A DNA stretch of 11,653 nt from an uncultured bacterium (GCA_947088515.1 CAMUHA010000104.1:1-11653), one strand, 5' to 3'. Positions 1-7,216 are shown, numbered from the stretch's first letter. The notes: generated by a model from the letters alone, not told the origin. Program-made: numbers and translations.

Positions 1-611
1 CGCCAATTATCAATGCTTCTGCAGCGGTGATTATCCATGCAGGGATTATGATTGCCATGATGCTTTATCTGGACGAAAAATACAGCTTGTATTATTATGT
101 ATCCGCCACGGTGCTTTATTCTTTTATACTGTGTCTTTTAAACCAGATTGCCGTGCACCGGCATCTAAAATACAGGCAGGAAATGGTAAGAACTTTTTTA
201 AAGCCAGTTGTGTCTTCCGCTATTATGGGAGCGGCAGCCTTTGGGGTTTATCAGGGGTTATATTATCTTTGTAAAATAAATATTATTGCACTGGCGGCTG
301 CTATTATGGTTGGGGGTATTATCTATTTTGTGCTCATTATCCACTTTCATGCCGTAACAGAAGAGGAGCTGCGCAGTATGCCTAAGGGATACTTGCTATT
401 GCGGATTGCCAAAAAAACAGGGATTATGAAGCCGGAAGAGACAAAGGAACAAAAAGACAGTGTGAGAAAACGTTCAGGAAAACCATCTCAAAAAGGAAAA
501 TCGGGCAAAAACAAACGAAAATCATCTTCCGGGAATCTGGAAAAACCTAAGAAAAAAACGCCGGTAAGACAACAGGAAGATGAAGAGGATGATTTCTGGC
601 TGGATGAATAG
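1..611 (+). CDS. SpoVB-like MOP-family flippase, C-terminal part (5' end outside window)
   Basis: The reading frame is open from base 3 to the stop at 609-611, so the gene begins upstream of the window; the GTG at 27 is an internal codon, not a start. What is visible holds about four hydrophobic segments (roughly bases 18-75, 84-155, 204-275 and 279-350), as in the last helices of the 14-helix MOP/MATE-fold exporters. After the last helix comes EELRSMPKGYLLLRIAKKTG, a cytoplasmic ending typical of SpoVB and related polysaccharide or lipid II flippases of Firmicutes. Family members move undecaprenyl-linked sugars across the membrane; SpoVB acts in spore cortex formation. The Coat F-like genes downstream fit a sporulation setting, but a general polysaccharide flippase is possible. 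Oddly, the protein continues about 60 residues past the usual end, in a Lys/Ser-rich tail closing with a strongly acidic stretch. Confidence 0.8.
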   Translation, partial: PIINASAAVIIHAGIMIAMMLYLDEKYSLYYYVSATVLYSFILCLLNQIAVHRHLKYRQEMVRTFLKPVVSSAIMGAAAFGVYQGLYYLCKINIIALAAAIMVGGIIYFVLIIHFHAVTEEELRSMPKGYLLLRIAKKTGIMKPEETKEQKDSVRKRSGKPSQKGKSGKNKRKSSSGNLEKPKKKTPVRQQEDEEDDFWLDE

Positions 612-670
612 AAACTTTAAAAATTTTTGACGCTTTGCTGTTTGAAAATAAAGGAATTAAATAAAAAGTA

Positions 671-676
671 TATAAT
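671..676 (+). promoter_or_regulatory. Possible -10 element of the Coat F-like gene pair
   Basis: A perfect TATAAT lies just before the hairpin at 680-729. No good sigma-A -35 sits 16-18 bases upstream: TTGAAA at 642-647 is 23 bases away and TTGACG at 627-632 is further. The overlapping TATATAAT (669-676) also partly resembles the -10 of mother-cell sporulation sigma factors (E or K), which would suit coat genes, but I see no convincing -35 for those either. The assignment is tentative. Confidence 0.3.
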
Positions 677-679
677 AAA

Positions 680-729
680 ACCTCCTGGAAATAATAAAAA
701 AGTCGAATGAGACAATATTTTCAGGAGGT
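680..729 (+). promoter_or_regulatory. Hairpin sequestering the Shine-Dalgarno of the first Coat F-like gene
   Basis: Bases 681-693 pair with 716-728 over 13 positions, 12 Watson-Crick and one G-U (688-721). The closing pair A680-T729 makes 14, and the loop is 22 bases. The 3' arm contains the complete AGGAGG (723-728) that serves the ATG at 738, so the folded form would block ribosome binding. The stem is not followed by a clean T-run, and it sits in front of a gene, so a terminator is less likely than a leader structure. If the TATAAT at 671-676 is the true -10, transcription would start inside the 5' arm and weaken the fold. Confidence 0.6.
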
Positions 730-737
730 ATTTTAAT

Positions 738-923
738 ATGGCAAATTTATCAGAACTGGATTTACAGAATCTGCGTCATTTGATTGGCGGCTATGATGTA
801 ACCCATTGCAAAATGAAAGAATATGCGTCCAGCGCTTCGGATGCACAGGTGAAACAGTTTTTTGAAAAAGGGGCTAAATCAGCCATGGAAAACAAGAATC
901 AGTTGATGAAATTTTTGCAGTAG
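738..923 (+). CDS. Small helical protein, probable Coat F-like / spore coat-related
   Basis: A 61-residue protein with no signal peptide and no membrane segment. It is predicted to be nearly all helix, with hydrophobic residues spaced as in a helical hairpin: an LRHLIGGYDVTH helix, a short SSASDAQ turn that caps the next helix, and a C-terminal helix ending in NQLMKFLQ. The pattern of a helix, then 'S(N)xxx(L/V)(K/R)xFF', then a helix rich in Gln, Asn and Lys recalls half of the ferritin-like fold of clostridial Coat F-family proteins. The link is made firmer by the clearer Coat F-like gene 12 bases downstream. AGGAGG at 723-728 serves the ATG at 738, ten bases away. The role is inferred from family resemblance and neighbourhood; a non-spore helical protein cannot be excluded. 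Confidence 0.6.
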   Translation: MANLSELDLQNLRHLIGGYDVTHCKMKEYASSASDAQVKQFFEKGAKSAMENKNQLMKFLQ

Positions 924-935
924 GAGGGATAGAAG

Positions 936-1196
936 ATGCAGCTTAATGAAAAGACAATGGTGGCAGATACGCTGACGGGTATTAATGGGGAGCTGGTCCG
1001 TTTCGGTGAGATGATTGCGCAGACTGAAAATCAGGAGTTAAAACAGACATTAAAGCAGTTTAGAAACTCCTGCGAACAGTCACAGGAAGAACTGTATAAG
1101 ATTGCAAGAGAAAAATCTTATTATGTGCCTGCTTCCAAGGCAACACAGGAAGAAGTGGACCATGTAAAGAGCCTGTTTACCAGCAGCATTCTTTAA
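936..1196 (+). CDS. Coat F-like spore coat protein
   Basis: An 86-residue, largely helical protein. Its N-terminal LNEKTMVADTLTGINGEL, the middle 'ENQELKQTLKQFRN' and the later ELYKIAREKSYYVPA follow the layout of Coat F-family proteins of Clostridia: a first helix starting with a 'D-K-x-M-V-x-D' type motif, a second helix after a short Asn/Glu turn, then the 'Y-x-P-A' segment that usually ends the helical bundle. Such proteins are associated with the spore coat, but their exact job in Lachnospiraceae is not established. The ribosome site GGAGGG (924-929) directly follows the stop of the previous gene (921-923), so the two genes are probably cotranscribed and translationally close. A terminator follows 15 bases after the stop. 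Confidence 0.75.
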   Translation: MQLNEKTMVADTLTGINGELVRFGEMIAQTENQELKQTLKQFRNSCEQSQEELYKIAREKSYYVPASKATQEEVDHVKSLFTSSIL

Positions 1197-1211
1197 TAGA
1201 AAACAAAGTAA

Positions 1212-1245
1212 AAAACAAGAGTTCCTTTTGGGGAACTCTTGTTTT
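1212..1245. terminator. Bidirectional intrinsic terminator between the Coat F-like pair and rqcH
   Basis: Bases 1212-1225 pair perfectly with 1232-1245 (14 bp) around a six-base loop (1226-1231). On the plus strand the 3' arm ends in GTTTT. On the minus strand the stem ends in a run of six T, giving the better terminator for rqcH, whose stop codon lies about 30 bases away. The two transcription units converge here, so one hairpin plausibly stops both. Confidence 0.88.
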
Positions 1246-1274
1246 GGATGGGGCCATGCAGGGAAGATTTAAGT

Positions 1275-3029
1275 TTAATCCTCCACAAGCTTTAGCTGGG
1301 ATATATCCGAGTCTATCATCATAGAATAGTTGGTATAGTAGACCACAAATCCCGGTTTTCCGGCATTGGGTTTTTTGACATTCTTTTTTTCAGTATAGTC
1401 AATTTCAACCTTGTCCTGTCCTCTTGCTTTGGAGTAATATGCAGCTAGTCTTGCGGCGTCCTCAAAGGCGCCATCGGGCAAAGGAATGCCCTGTGATTTA
1501 ACAATTACATGGGAGCCGGGAATCCCTTTGGTGTGGAACCACCAGTCATTGCCAGAGGCAAATTTAAAGGTAAGCTCATCGTTCTGGAAATTATTTTTCC
1601 CAACATAGATGTGAAAGCCATCTTTATTTATATAGTGGAAAGGCCGGCTGTGGCATTTTACTTTTTTCCCTCCCCCCTTCCGGCGGATATAGCCGCTTTC
1701 AATTAATTCTTCCTTAATCTGGATTAAATCATCTTCCGAAAGGGCAATGTCAAGAGACGCCTGAACAGACTCTAAATGGTCAATCTCTTCCTTTACCTGG
1801 TTGGTAAGGGTAGATAAAGCTTCGTAAGTGCGCTTTAATTTCCCATATTTGTCAAAATATTTTTTTGCGTTTTCAGAAGGGGACAAAAGCGGATTAAGGG
1901 GAATGGTTATCATCTCATTGGTATAATAATTTAAGGCATTCAGGGATTTTGCGCCTTCCTGGGCTTCATAACCGTAGGTGTTTAGAAGCTCGCCATAAAT
2001 TCTGTATTTGTCTTTTTTTTCTGTATCCTGCATCTGACGCAGCTGGAGGTCATATTTTTTTACATTCCGCTCAAGGGCTGTCTGGACAATCCGGCGCAGG
2101 TCGGAAGATTTCTGCCGGATGCGGGTAAGTGTGTTTTTTTCTGCATAATACTGTTCCAACAGGCTGCTGACAGAGTCTGTATGCCGGATATTGTCACCAT
2201 ACAGAGTAAGGGGAAGAGCGGCGTATTCAGCCGGGGAGCCGTTGTCATAGACGATAACTGGCTGGAAGCTTTCTGCTTTAACCTGCTCCATCATGTCAGA
2301 AAAATTTTCATAGAGCTGAAGGAGCAGCTGGCTGCCAGAAGCATTTTCTGAAAATAAGGCAGTGGAAATGTCACCATCTATATGACTGCGGTAACAGATT
2401 TCCTGGGAAATTACTGGTGAAATTCCTGTGTAGGAGCCATAGAGAGCCTTATATACGGGCATGTTTCTAGCGGTCAGAGCCTTCTGGAAGGAAGAAAAAT
2501 CCGTGGCCAGAGGATTTAGCTTTTCCTGTGTTTGGGGAATAAAATAGTTCCGCCCTGGAAGTACTTCACGGACAGAACTGACCATACCGGAAATGTGCTT
2601 GATGCTGTCAATAATCATGTCTCCATCATCTACGAAAATAATATTGCTGTGTTTACCCATTATTTCCACAATCAGCTGTTTATGACATAAATCCCCCATT
2701 TCATTTAGATGCTCAATGTGAAGATGGACAATCCGCTCAAGTCCGGGCTGGGTAATGTCTGTAATCCTTCCGTTTTGGAGATGCTTGCGCAAAAGCATAC
2801 AAAAACTGGGGGCGGTCATGGGACTTTTTTTGTTTTCTTCTGTAAGATAAATCAGGGGAAGAGAAGCTCCGGCAGAAATTAAAAGACGCTTCTGGCCGCC
2901 TGATTTTGTTTTTATGGTAAGCAGCAGCTCATCGTTTTCCGGCTGGGCAATTTTGTATATGCGCCCGCCGCTTATGGAATCTTTAAGCTCCTTTACAACT
3001 GCTGCAATCGTAATTCCGTCAAAAGCCAT
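1275..3029 (-). CDS. rqcH: Ribosome-associated quality control protein RqcH (NFACT family, Rqc2 homologue)
   Basis: RqcH binds obstructed 50S subunits that still carry peptidyl-tRNA and recruits tRNA-Ala to add C-terminal alanine tails that mark the stalled peptide for degradation. The 584-residue product starts MAFDGITIAAVVKEL, the usual family opening, and has the NFACT-N domain first, a central helical/coiled-coil region (about 285-430, including LNPLLSPSENAKKYF) and a C-terminal NFACT-R (DUF814) domain. There YVGKNNFQND (about 475-484) and PGSHVIV (504-510) are the family signatures. An in-frame ATG 78 bases upstream exists, but the start at 3029 is preferred because AAAGGAG (3043-3037) lies seven bases before it and because the family begins here. 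At the place of the Asp-Arg pair needed for tailing in Bacillus RqcH (97-98), this protein has Glu98-Arg99. Older annotation would call it a fibronectin-binding protein. Confidence 0.95.
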   Translation of the reverse strand: MAFDGITIAAVVKELKDSISGGRIYKIAQPENDELLLTIKTKSGGQKRLLISAGASLPLIYLTEENKKSPMTAPSFCMLLRKHLQNGRITDITQPGLERIVHLHIEHLNEMGDLCHKQLIVEIMGKHSNIIFVDDGDMIIDSIKHISGMVSSVREVLPGRNYFIPQTQEKLNPLATDFSSFQKALTARNMPVYKALYGSYTGISPVISQEICYRSHIDGDISTALFSENASGSQLLLQLYENFSDMMEQVKAESFQPVIVYDNGSPAEYAALPLTLYGDNIRHTDSVSSLLEQYYAEKNTLTRIRQKSSDLRRIVQTALERNVKKYDLQLRQMQDTEKKDKYRIYGELLNTYGYEAQEGAKSLNALNYYTNEMITIPLNPLLSPSENAKKYFDKYGKLKRTYEALSTLTNQVKEEIDHLESVQASLDIALSEDDLIQIKEELIESGYIRRKGGGKKVKCHSRPFHYINKDGFHIYVGKNNFQNDELTFKFASGNDWWFHTKGIPGSHVIVKSQGIPLPDGAFEDAARLAAYYSKARGQDKVEIDYTEKKNVKKPNAGKPGFVVYYTNYSMMIDSDISQLKLVED

Positions 3030-3056
3030 GTGAATACTCCTTTCTTTTTCTTCCTT

Positions 3057-3085
3057 ATTATATAGCAGCGGGATAAATCCTACAA
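3057..3085 (-). promoter_or_regulatory. Probable sigma-A promoter of rqcH
   Basis: Read on the minus strand, TTGTAG (3085-3080) is followed after 17 bases by a perfect TATAAT (3062-3057). Transcription would begin near 3050, giving a leader of about 20 bases that still includes the Shine-Dalgarno at 3043-3037. The -35 matches the consensus poorly (three of six). Confidence 0.55.
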
Positions 3086-3165
3086 GAAATTTCATAGTAA
3101 ATAGCAAATAAATTTGCCGGTTATCTTAACGCTTTGGGATTGCGAAAAGGCACATACGGAAATCC

Positions 3166-3194
3166 TTGACGTTTTCCCAGGCATCGCCTATAAT
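3166..3194 (+). promoter_or_regulatory. Sigma-A promoter of the yicC-remA-gmk-rpoZ-rimO-pgsA operon
   Basis: TTGACG (3166-3171), a 17-base spacer and TATAAT (3189-3194) match the sigma-A consensus in 11 of 12 positions. The expected start is near 3201, about 70 bases before the yicC ATG. It is divergent from the rqcH promoter, with about 80 bases between the two -35 elements. Confidence 0.85.
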
Positions 3195-3271
3195 AAAATG
3201 AAGTACGTAACTGCTGTCATACAGGCAGGATGCGGTTTTTACAGGGAAGGTACGAAAGCAGGAGGAATGGC

Positions 3272-4150
3272 ATGATCAAGAGTATGACGGGGTTTGGCAG
3301 GTGTGAAATACAGGAAGCTGAACGCAGGATTACTGTGGAAATGAAGTCAGTAAACCATCGGTATTTAGATGTAAACATCAAAATGCCAAAGAAACTGAAC
3401 TTTTTTGAAGCAGCCATCAGGAGTGAACTGAAAAATTATATTCAGAGGGGAAAAGTAGATATTTTTATCACCTATGAGGATTATACGGAAGCGAATATCT
3501 GCGTAAAGTACAACAAAGAACTGGCGGCAGAATATATGAGTTATCTGAACCAGATGGCAGAGGATTTTTCTCTTGAAAATGATGTGAGAGTTTCCTGCCT
3601 TTCCAGATATCCGGAAGTTTTCACCATGGAAGAGAGCAGTATTGATGAACAGATGCTCTGGAAGCTTCTTGAAAAGACGTTAAAAGGCGCGGCGGAAGGA
3701 TTTGTAGAAACCAGAATAAAAGAAGGAGAGCATCTGCGGAATGACCTTCTGGAAAAACTGGATGGGATGCTTGACCATATAGCATTTATAACGGAGCGTT
3801 CTCCGGTTATCATTGCGGAATACAGGCAAAAGCTGGAAGAAAAGGTAAAGGAGCTATTGGAGGATGCGAAAATTGATGAAAACAGACTGCTGATGGAGGT
3901 AACAATTTTTGCAGACAGGGTTTGTGTGGATGAAGAGCTGGTCCGTTTAAAAAGCCATATCGAAACAACCAAAGACACCCTTCTTAAAGGAGGCAGCATT
4001 GGTCGAAAACTGGATTTTATTGCCCAGGAGATGAACAGGGAAGCAAATACAATTCTTTCAAAATCATCAGACCTTACAATTTCTAACCGTGCTATTGAGC
4101 TTAAAACAGAGATTGAAAAAGTAAGAGAACAGATTCAGAATATTGAATAG
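3272..4150 (+). CDS. yicC: YicC/YloC family endoribonuclease
   Basis: The 292-residue length matches the family. It begins MIKSMTGFGR, the invariant YicC_N opening. It ends with the DUF1732 signature: GGSIGRKLDFIAQEMNREAN followed by SKSSDLTISNRAIELKTEIEKV and the closing REQIQNIE. YicC proteins have been shown to cut RNA and affect small-RNA stability in E. coli; B. subtilis YloC is the homologue. A longer frame reaching back to 3230 exists, but GGAGG at 3261-3265 stands six bases before the ATG at 3272 and the conserved protein begins there. It is the first gene of the operon, with remA 14 bases downstream, the same pairing (yloC-remA-gmk) as in Bacillus. The conservation of this linkage suggests a common regulatory role for RNA decay and the genes behind it, but this is inference. 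Confidence 0.93.
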   Translation: MIKSMTGFGRCEIQEAERRITVEMKSVNHRYLDVNIKMPKKLNFFEAAIRSELKNYIQRGKVDIFITYEDYTEANICVKYNKELAAEYMSYLNQMAEDFSLENDVRVSCLSRYPEVFTMEESSIDEQMLWKLLEKTLKGAAEGFVETRIKEGEHLRNDLLEKLDGMLDHIAFITERSPVIIAEYRQKLEEKVKELLEDAKIDENRLLMEVTIFADRVCVDEELVRLKSHIETTKDTLLKGGSIGRKLDFIAQEMNREANTILSKSSDLTISNRAIELKTEIEKVREQIQNIE

Positions 4151-4164
4151 AAAAAGGAACAGTT

Positions 4165-4425
4165 ATGGGAAAGCTGATTCATATCGGGTTTGGCAATATT
4201 GTAAATTCAGCCAAGATTATTGCAATTGTAAGCCCGGATTCGGCGCCGGTCAAGCGCCTGGTACAAAGGGCAAAGGAAGAAGGCACTGCCATTGATGCCA
4301 CACAGGGGAGAAAAACAAAGGCTGTGCTTGTAATGGAAAGCAGCCAGCTGGTGCTTTCGGCGCTCCTTCCGGAAACGATTGCCCAGAGAGCACAGGCAGA
4401 AAGCAGGGAGGAAGATGAAGCGTAA
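4165..4425 (+). CDS. remA: RemA family regulator (DUF370)
   Basis: An 86-residue protein carrying the whole DUF370 signature: LIHIGFGNIVNSAKIIAIVS near the N-terminus, SPDSAPVKRLVQRAKEEG in the middle, IDATQGRKTKAVLVMESSQ after it, and LSALLPETIAQR near the end. In B. subtilis RemA forms DNA-binding oligomers that activate biofilm matrix and osmoprotection genes. Its function in Clostridia is unknown, and many of these species lack the eps/tapA targets. The SD AAAGGA (4153-4158) is six bases before the ATG. The last 11 bases overlap the gmk start, so the pair is probably translationally coupled. The tail after the conserved domain (QAESREEDEA) is acidic and appears lineage-specific. Confidence 0.93.
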   Translation: MGKLIHIGFGNIVNSAKIIAIVSPDSAPVKRLVQRAKEEGTAIDATQGRKTKAVLVMESSQLVLSALLPETIAQRAQAESREEDEA

Positions 4426-5038
4426 GGGAATTTTAATTGTAGTTTCCGGCTTTTCAGGGGCAGGTAAAGGCACTCTTATGAAGCAGCTGGTTCGCACTTA
4501 TGATAATTATGCACTGTCGGTATCTATGACGACCAGAAGCCCCCGCCCAGGTGAGGAAGAAGGAAAAGAATATTTTTTTGTAAGCAGGGAAGAATTTGAG
4601 AGAGAGATTAAGCAGGAAGGACTTGTGGAGTATGCCCTTTACTGTGACAATTATTATGGAACGCCCAGAGAGTATGTGGAGCGGCAGCTTGAAAAGGGAA
4701 AAGACGTTATCCTGGAAATTGAAATCCAGGGGGCACTAAAAATTAAGAAAAAGTTTCCCACAGCCCTTCTTATGTTTGTAATGCCTCCCAGTATTGCGGA
4801 ATTAAAGAAACGTCTGGAAGGAAGGGGAACGGAAAGCTTACAGGTAATTAACAAGCGTCTGAAAAGGGCAGTGGAGGAGGCAGAGGGCATAGAACAATAT
4901 GATTATATTGTGATTAATGACAAGTTGGAAGAATGCGTCCTTAAAATGCACTCACTGATTTTAGCAGCCCATGATGCACCGGTCAGAAATAAAGAATTTA
5001 TTGAAAATATGAGAAAAGAACTGGAAGCGCTTTGCTAG
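4415..5038 (+). CDS. gmk: Guanylate kinase
   Basis: Guanylate kinase phosphorylates GMP to GDP with ATP, an essential step of guanine nucleotide supply. The 207-residue product has the P-loop GFSGAGKGT at 12-20, the GMP-binding region SMTTRSPRPGEEEGKEYFF, YGTP further on, and the LEIEIQGALKIKKKFP and PPSIAELKKRLEGRGTES motifs of the family. The start at 4415 lies inside the end of remA (11-base overlap). A slightly longer frame reaches back to 4379, but it adds only residues without family match, and GGGAGG (4406-4411) sits just upstream of 4415. The second P-loop residue is Phe where Pro is usual (GPSG), a variant that leaves the critical Gly, Lys and Thr intact. The stop is followed 22 bases later by rpoZ. 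Confidence 0.95.
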   Translation: MKRKGILIVVSGFSGAGKGTLMKQLVRTYDNYALSVSMTTRSPRPGEEEGKEYFFVSREEFEREIKQEGLVEYALYCDNYYGTPREYVERQLEKGKDVILEIEIQGALKIKKKFPTALLMFVMPPSIAELKKRLEGRGTESLQVINKRLKRAVEEAEGIEQYDYIVINDKLEECVLKMHSLILAAHDAPVRNKEFIENMRKELEALC

Positions 5039-5060
5039 AATGTGCTTGAAAGGAGAAAAT

Positions 5061-5294
5061 ATGTTACATCCATCTTATTCTGATTTAATGAAAGTAGTAA
5101 ACAGCGAGGTTGAGCCAGGGGAAGCGCCTGTGGTAAACAGCAGATATTCAATTGTTATGGCCACCTCCAAAAGGGCAAGACAGATTATTGGTGGGGAAGA
5201 ACCGCTTATCAATATCAAAGAGGCCAAACCGCTTTCTATAGCAGTGGAAGAACTGAATCAGGGAAAAATTAAAATTCTTTCTGATGAGGAATAA
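5061..5294 (+). CDS. rpoZ: RNA polymerase omega subunit
   Basis: A 77-residue protein, the usual size of Firmicute omega. It has the fold's hallmark NSRYSIVMATSKRARQI (27-43), followed by IKEAKPLSIAVEELNQGKI, the helix that folds against the beta-prime subunit. Omega assists RNA polymerase assembly and, in some bacteria, ppGpp response. The start is placed at 5061 because AAAGGAG (5049-5055) is five bases upstream; a frame starting at 5040 would add seven residues and overlap that site. The gene follows gmk, as in Bacillus and in E. coli (gmk-rpoZ). Confidence 0.93.
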   Translation: MLHPSYSDLMKVVNSEVEPGEAPVVNSRYSIVMATSKRARQIIGGEEPLINIKEAKPLSIAVEELNQGKIKILSDEE

Positions 5295-5306
5295 GGAAGT
5301 TTTGTG

Positions 5307-6641
5307 ATGAAAATTTACTTTGTTTCACTTGGGTGTGATAAAAATCTGGTAGATTCGGAGGTTATGCTGGGGGCCTTGGCAAAACAGGGCTATGGCTTTA
5401 CTGATGATGAAACAGAGGCCGATGTGGTGGTGGTAAACACCTGCTGCTTTATTAACGATGCCAAAGAAGAAAGTATCAATACCATACTGGAAATGGCGGA
5501 GCTTAAAAAAAGCGGTCAGGTAAAGGCGCTTATTGCCGCCGGATGTCTTGCCCAGCGTTACCAGCATGAGATACAAAAGGAAATCCCGGAGGTGGATGCA
5601 ATTGTGGGCACCACTGCCATTATGGATATTGTAAAAGCGGTTGATGAGGCGCTGTCGGGCAGGCCGGAAAACTTTATAGCTTCTTTAAATGATCCCCCTG
5701 TCTCCGGAAAAAAGAGAGTAATGACAACAGGGGGCTATTATACATACTTAAAAATAGCGGAGGGCTGTGATAAACATTGTACCTACTGTGTGATACCTAA
5801 AGTCCGGGGAAGCTACCGGAGCGTGCCTATGGATACCCTGCTTAAAGAAGCGGAGGAATTGGTATCGGGCGGGGCAAAAGAGCTGATTTTGGTTGCCCAG
5901 GAAATTACGCTTTATGGAATGGACCTGTATGGCAGAAAAGCCCTTCCAGAGCTGATAACAGGGTTATGCCGGATAGAAGGACTCTGCTGGGTGCGGCTGC
6001 TTTACTGCTACCCGGAGGAAATTACAGATGAACTGATTCAGGTAATAAAAAGAGAAGAAAAGGTCTGTCATTATCTGGATATACCTGTGCAGAGCGGAAG
6101 TGACTCCGTTTTAAAGCGGATGGGAAGAAAAACAGATACGACGCAGATAAAGGCCATTGTTTCAAAGCTGCGCAGGGAGATTACGGATATTTGTATCAGA
6201 ACAACGCTGATTACTGGTTTTCCGGGAGAAACAGAGGAAGACCATGAAGAAACCCTTGCATTTGTAGATGAAATGGAATTTGACAGGCTGGGTGTGTTTG
6301 CCTATTCAGAAGAAGAGGATACCCCGGCAGCAGTGATGCCGGACCAAATTCCGGAAGAGACAAAAGAACGCCGCAGGGATGAGATTATGGAGCTGCAGCA
6401 GGAAATTGCTTTTGAAGCTGCCGCTAAAATGGAGGGCAGGGTTGTAAAAGCCATGATTGAGGGAAAGGTTGCGGAGGATGACGTTTACGTTGCCAGGACC
6501 TACAAAGATGCTCCCGGTGTGGATGGCTATCTTTTTATAAATACAGAAAGACAGCTCCTTAGCGGTGATTTTGTGGATGTGGTGGTAACAGGTTCCAATG
6601 CCTATGATTTAATTGGGGAAATGGAGGATAACTGTAAATGA
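5307..6641 (+). CDS. rimO: Ribosomal protein S12 methylthiotransferase RimO
   Basis: RimO is a radical-SAM enzyme that adds a methylthio group to the conserved Asp of ribosomal protein S12. The 444-residue protein has the UPF0004 domain with the three Cys for one 4Fe-4S cluster (C10, C46, C80), then the radical-SAM core with C154-x3-C158-x2-C161 in AEGCDKHCTYCVIPKVRGSY, and a C-terminal TRAM domain ending GDFVDVVVTGSNAYDLIGE. CCFINDAKEES and LLYCYPEEI point to RimO rather than MiaB, though one loop (PVQSGSDSVLKRM) looks MiaB-like. The start codon is the ATG at 5307, with AAGGA (5293-5297) upstream; a GTG at 5304 is also possible. It overlaps pgsA by four bases (ATGA), so those two are coupled. 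Confidence 0.94.
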   Translation: MKIYFVSLGCDKNLVDSEVMLGALAKQGYGFTDDETEADVVVVNTCCFINDAKEESINTILEMAELKKSGQVKALIAAGCLAQRYQHEIQKEIPEVDAIVGTTAIMDIVKAVDEALSGRPENFIASLNDPPVSGKKRVMTTGGYYTYLKIAEGCDKHCTYCVIPKVRGSYRSVPMDTLLKEAEELVSGGAKELILVAQEITLYGMDLYGRKALPELITGLCRIEGLCWVRLLYCYPEEITDELIQVIKREEKVCHYLDIPVQSGSDSVLKRMGRKTDTTQIKAIVSKLRREITDICIRTTLITGFPGETEEDHEETLAFVDEMEFDRLGVFAYSEEEDTPAAVMPDQIPEETKERRRDEIMELQQEIAFEAAAKMEGRVVKAMIEGKVAEDDVYVARTYKDAPGVDGYLFINTERQLLSGDFVDVVVTGSNAYDLIGEMEDNCK

Positions 6642-7174
6642 ATTTGCCAAATAAACTTACCATGTTCCGGGTGGCGCTGATTCCGTTTTTTATTGTGTTT
6701 CTTCTGGCGCCGGTTACTCCGGCTTATGACAAATGGATTGCCCTTGCCATATTTATTATTGCAAGTCTGACGGACCTGCTGGATGGAAAAATTGCGCGGA
6801 AATATAATCTGGTCACTAATTTTGGAAAATTTATGGACCCTCTGGCGGATAAACTGCTGGTTTGTTCAGCGCTAATATGTCTGATTGAGTTGAATAAAAT
6901 TCCTTCATGGATGGTTATAATCATTATTGCCAGAGAGTTTATTATCAGCGGCTTCCGCCTGGTGGCTTCTGATAACGGGGTTGTTATTGCCGCCAGCTAC
7001 TGGGGAAAGTTTAAAACAACATTCCAGATGGTGGCGGTATGTCTCCTGATTGCGGATATTGCGCCGCTCTATATTCTGACACAGATTGTGCTCTGGATAG
7101 CAGTCATACTGACAGTGGTATCATTAATCGACTATCTGGTAAAAAATAAAGACGTAATAAAGGAAGGAAAATAA
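6638..7174 (+). CDS. pgsA: CDP-diacylglycerol--glycerol-3-phosphate 3-phosphatidyltransferase
   Basis: PgsA makes phosphatidylglycerophosphate, the committed step to phosphatidylglycerol and cardiolipin, at the inner face of the membrane. The 178-residue protein has several membrane segments, and its second one is followed by the complete CDP-alcohol phosphatidyltransferase motif: D46, D49-G50, A53-R54, G63, D67 and D71, with the spacing D-x2-DG-x2-AR-x8-G-x3-D-x3-D, which places the metal-binding Asp residues as required. It opens MNLPNKLTMFRVALIP, typical of bacterial PgsA. The ATG lies in the ATGA overlap with rimO; GGAGG (6623-6627) is ten bases upstream, inside rimO. The rimO-pgsA-cinA-type order is common in Clostridia. 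Confidence 0.94.
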   Translation: MNLPNKLTMFRVALIPFFIVFLLAPVTPAYDKWIALAIFIIASLTDLLDGKIARKYNLVTNFGKFMDPLADKLLVCSALICLIELNKIPSWMVIIIIAREFIISGFRLVASDNGVVIAASYWGKFKTTFQMVAVCLLIADIAPLYILTQIVLWIAVILTVVSLIDYLVKNKDVIKEGK

Positions 7175-7216
7175 TTTATCCGAAGCGTTTGAGTCGGGTT
7201 TTTGAGATGGGAAAAT

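Noticed and set aside
3541..3999. Minus-strand open frame of 152 codons over yicC
   Set aside because: It lies entirely opposite the well-supported yicC frame, is Ser/Phe-rich as mirror frames often are, and has no family feature.
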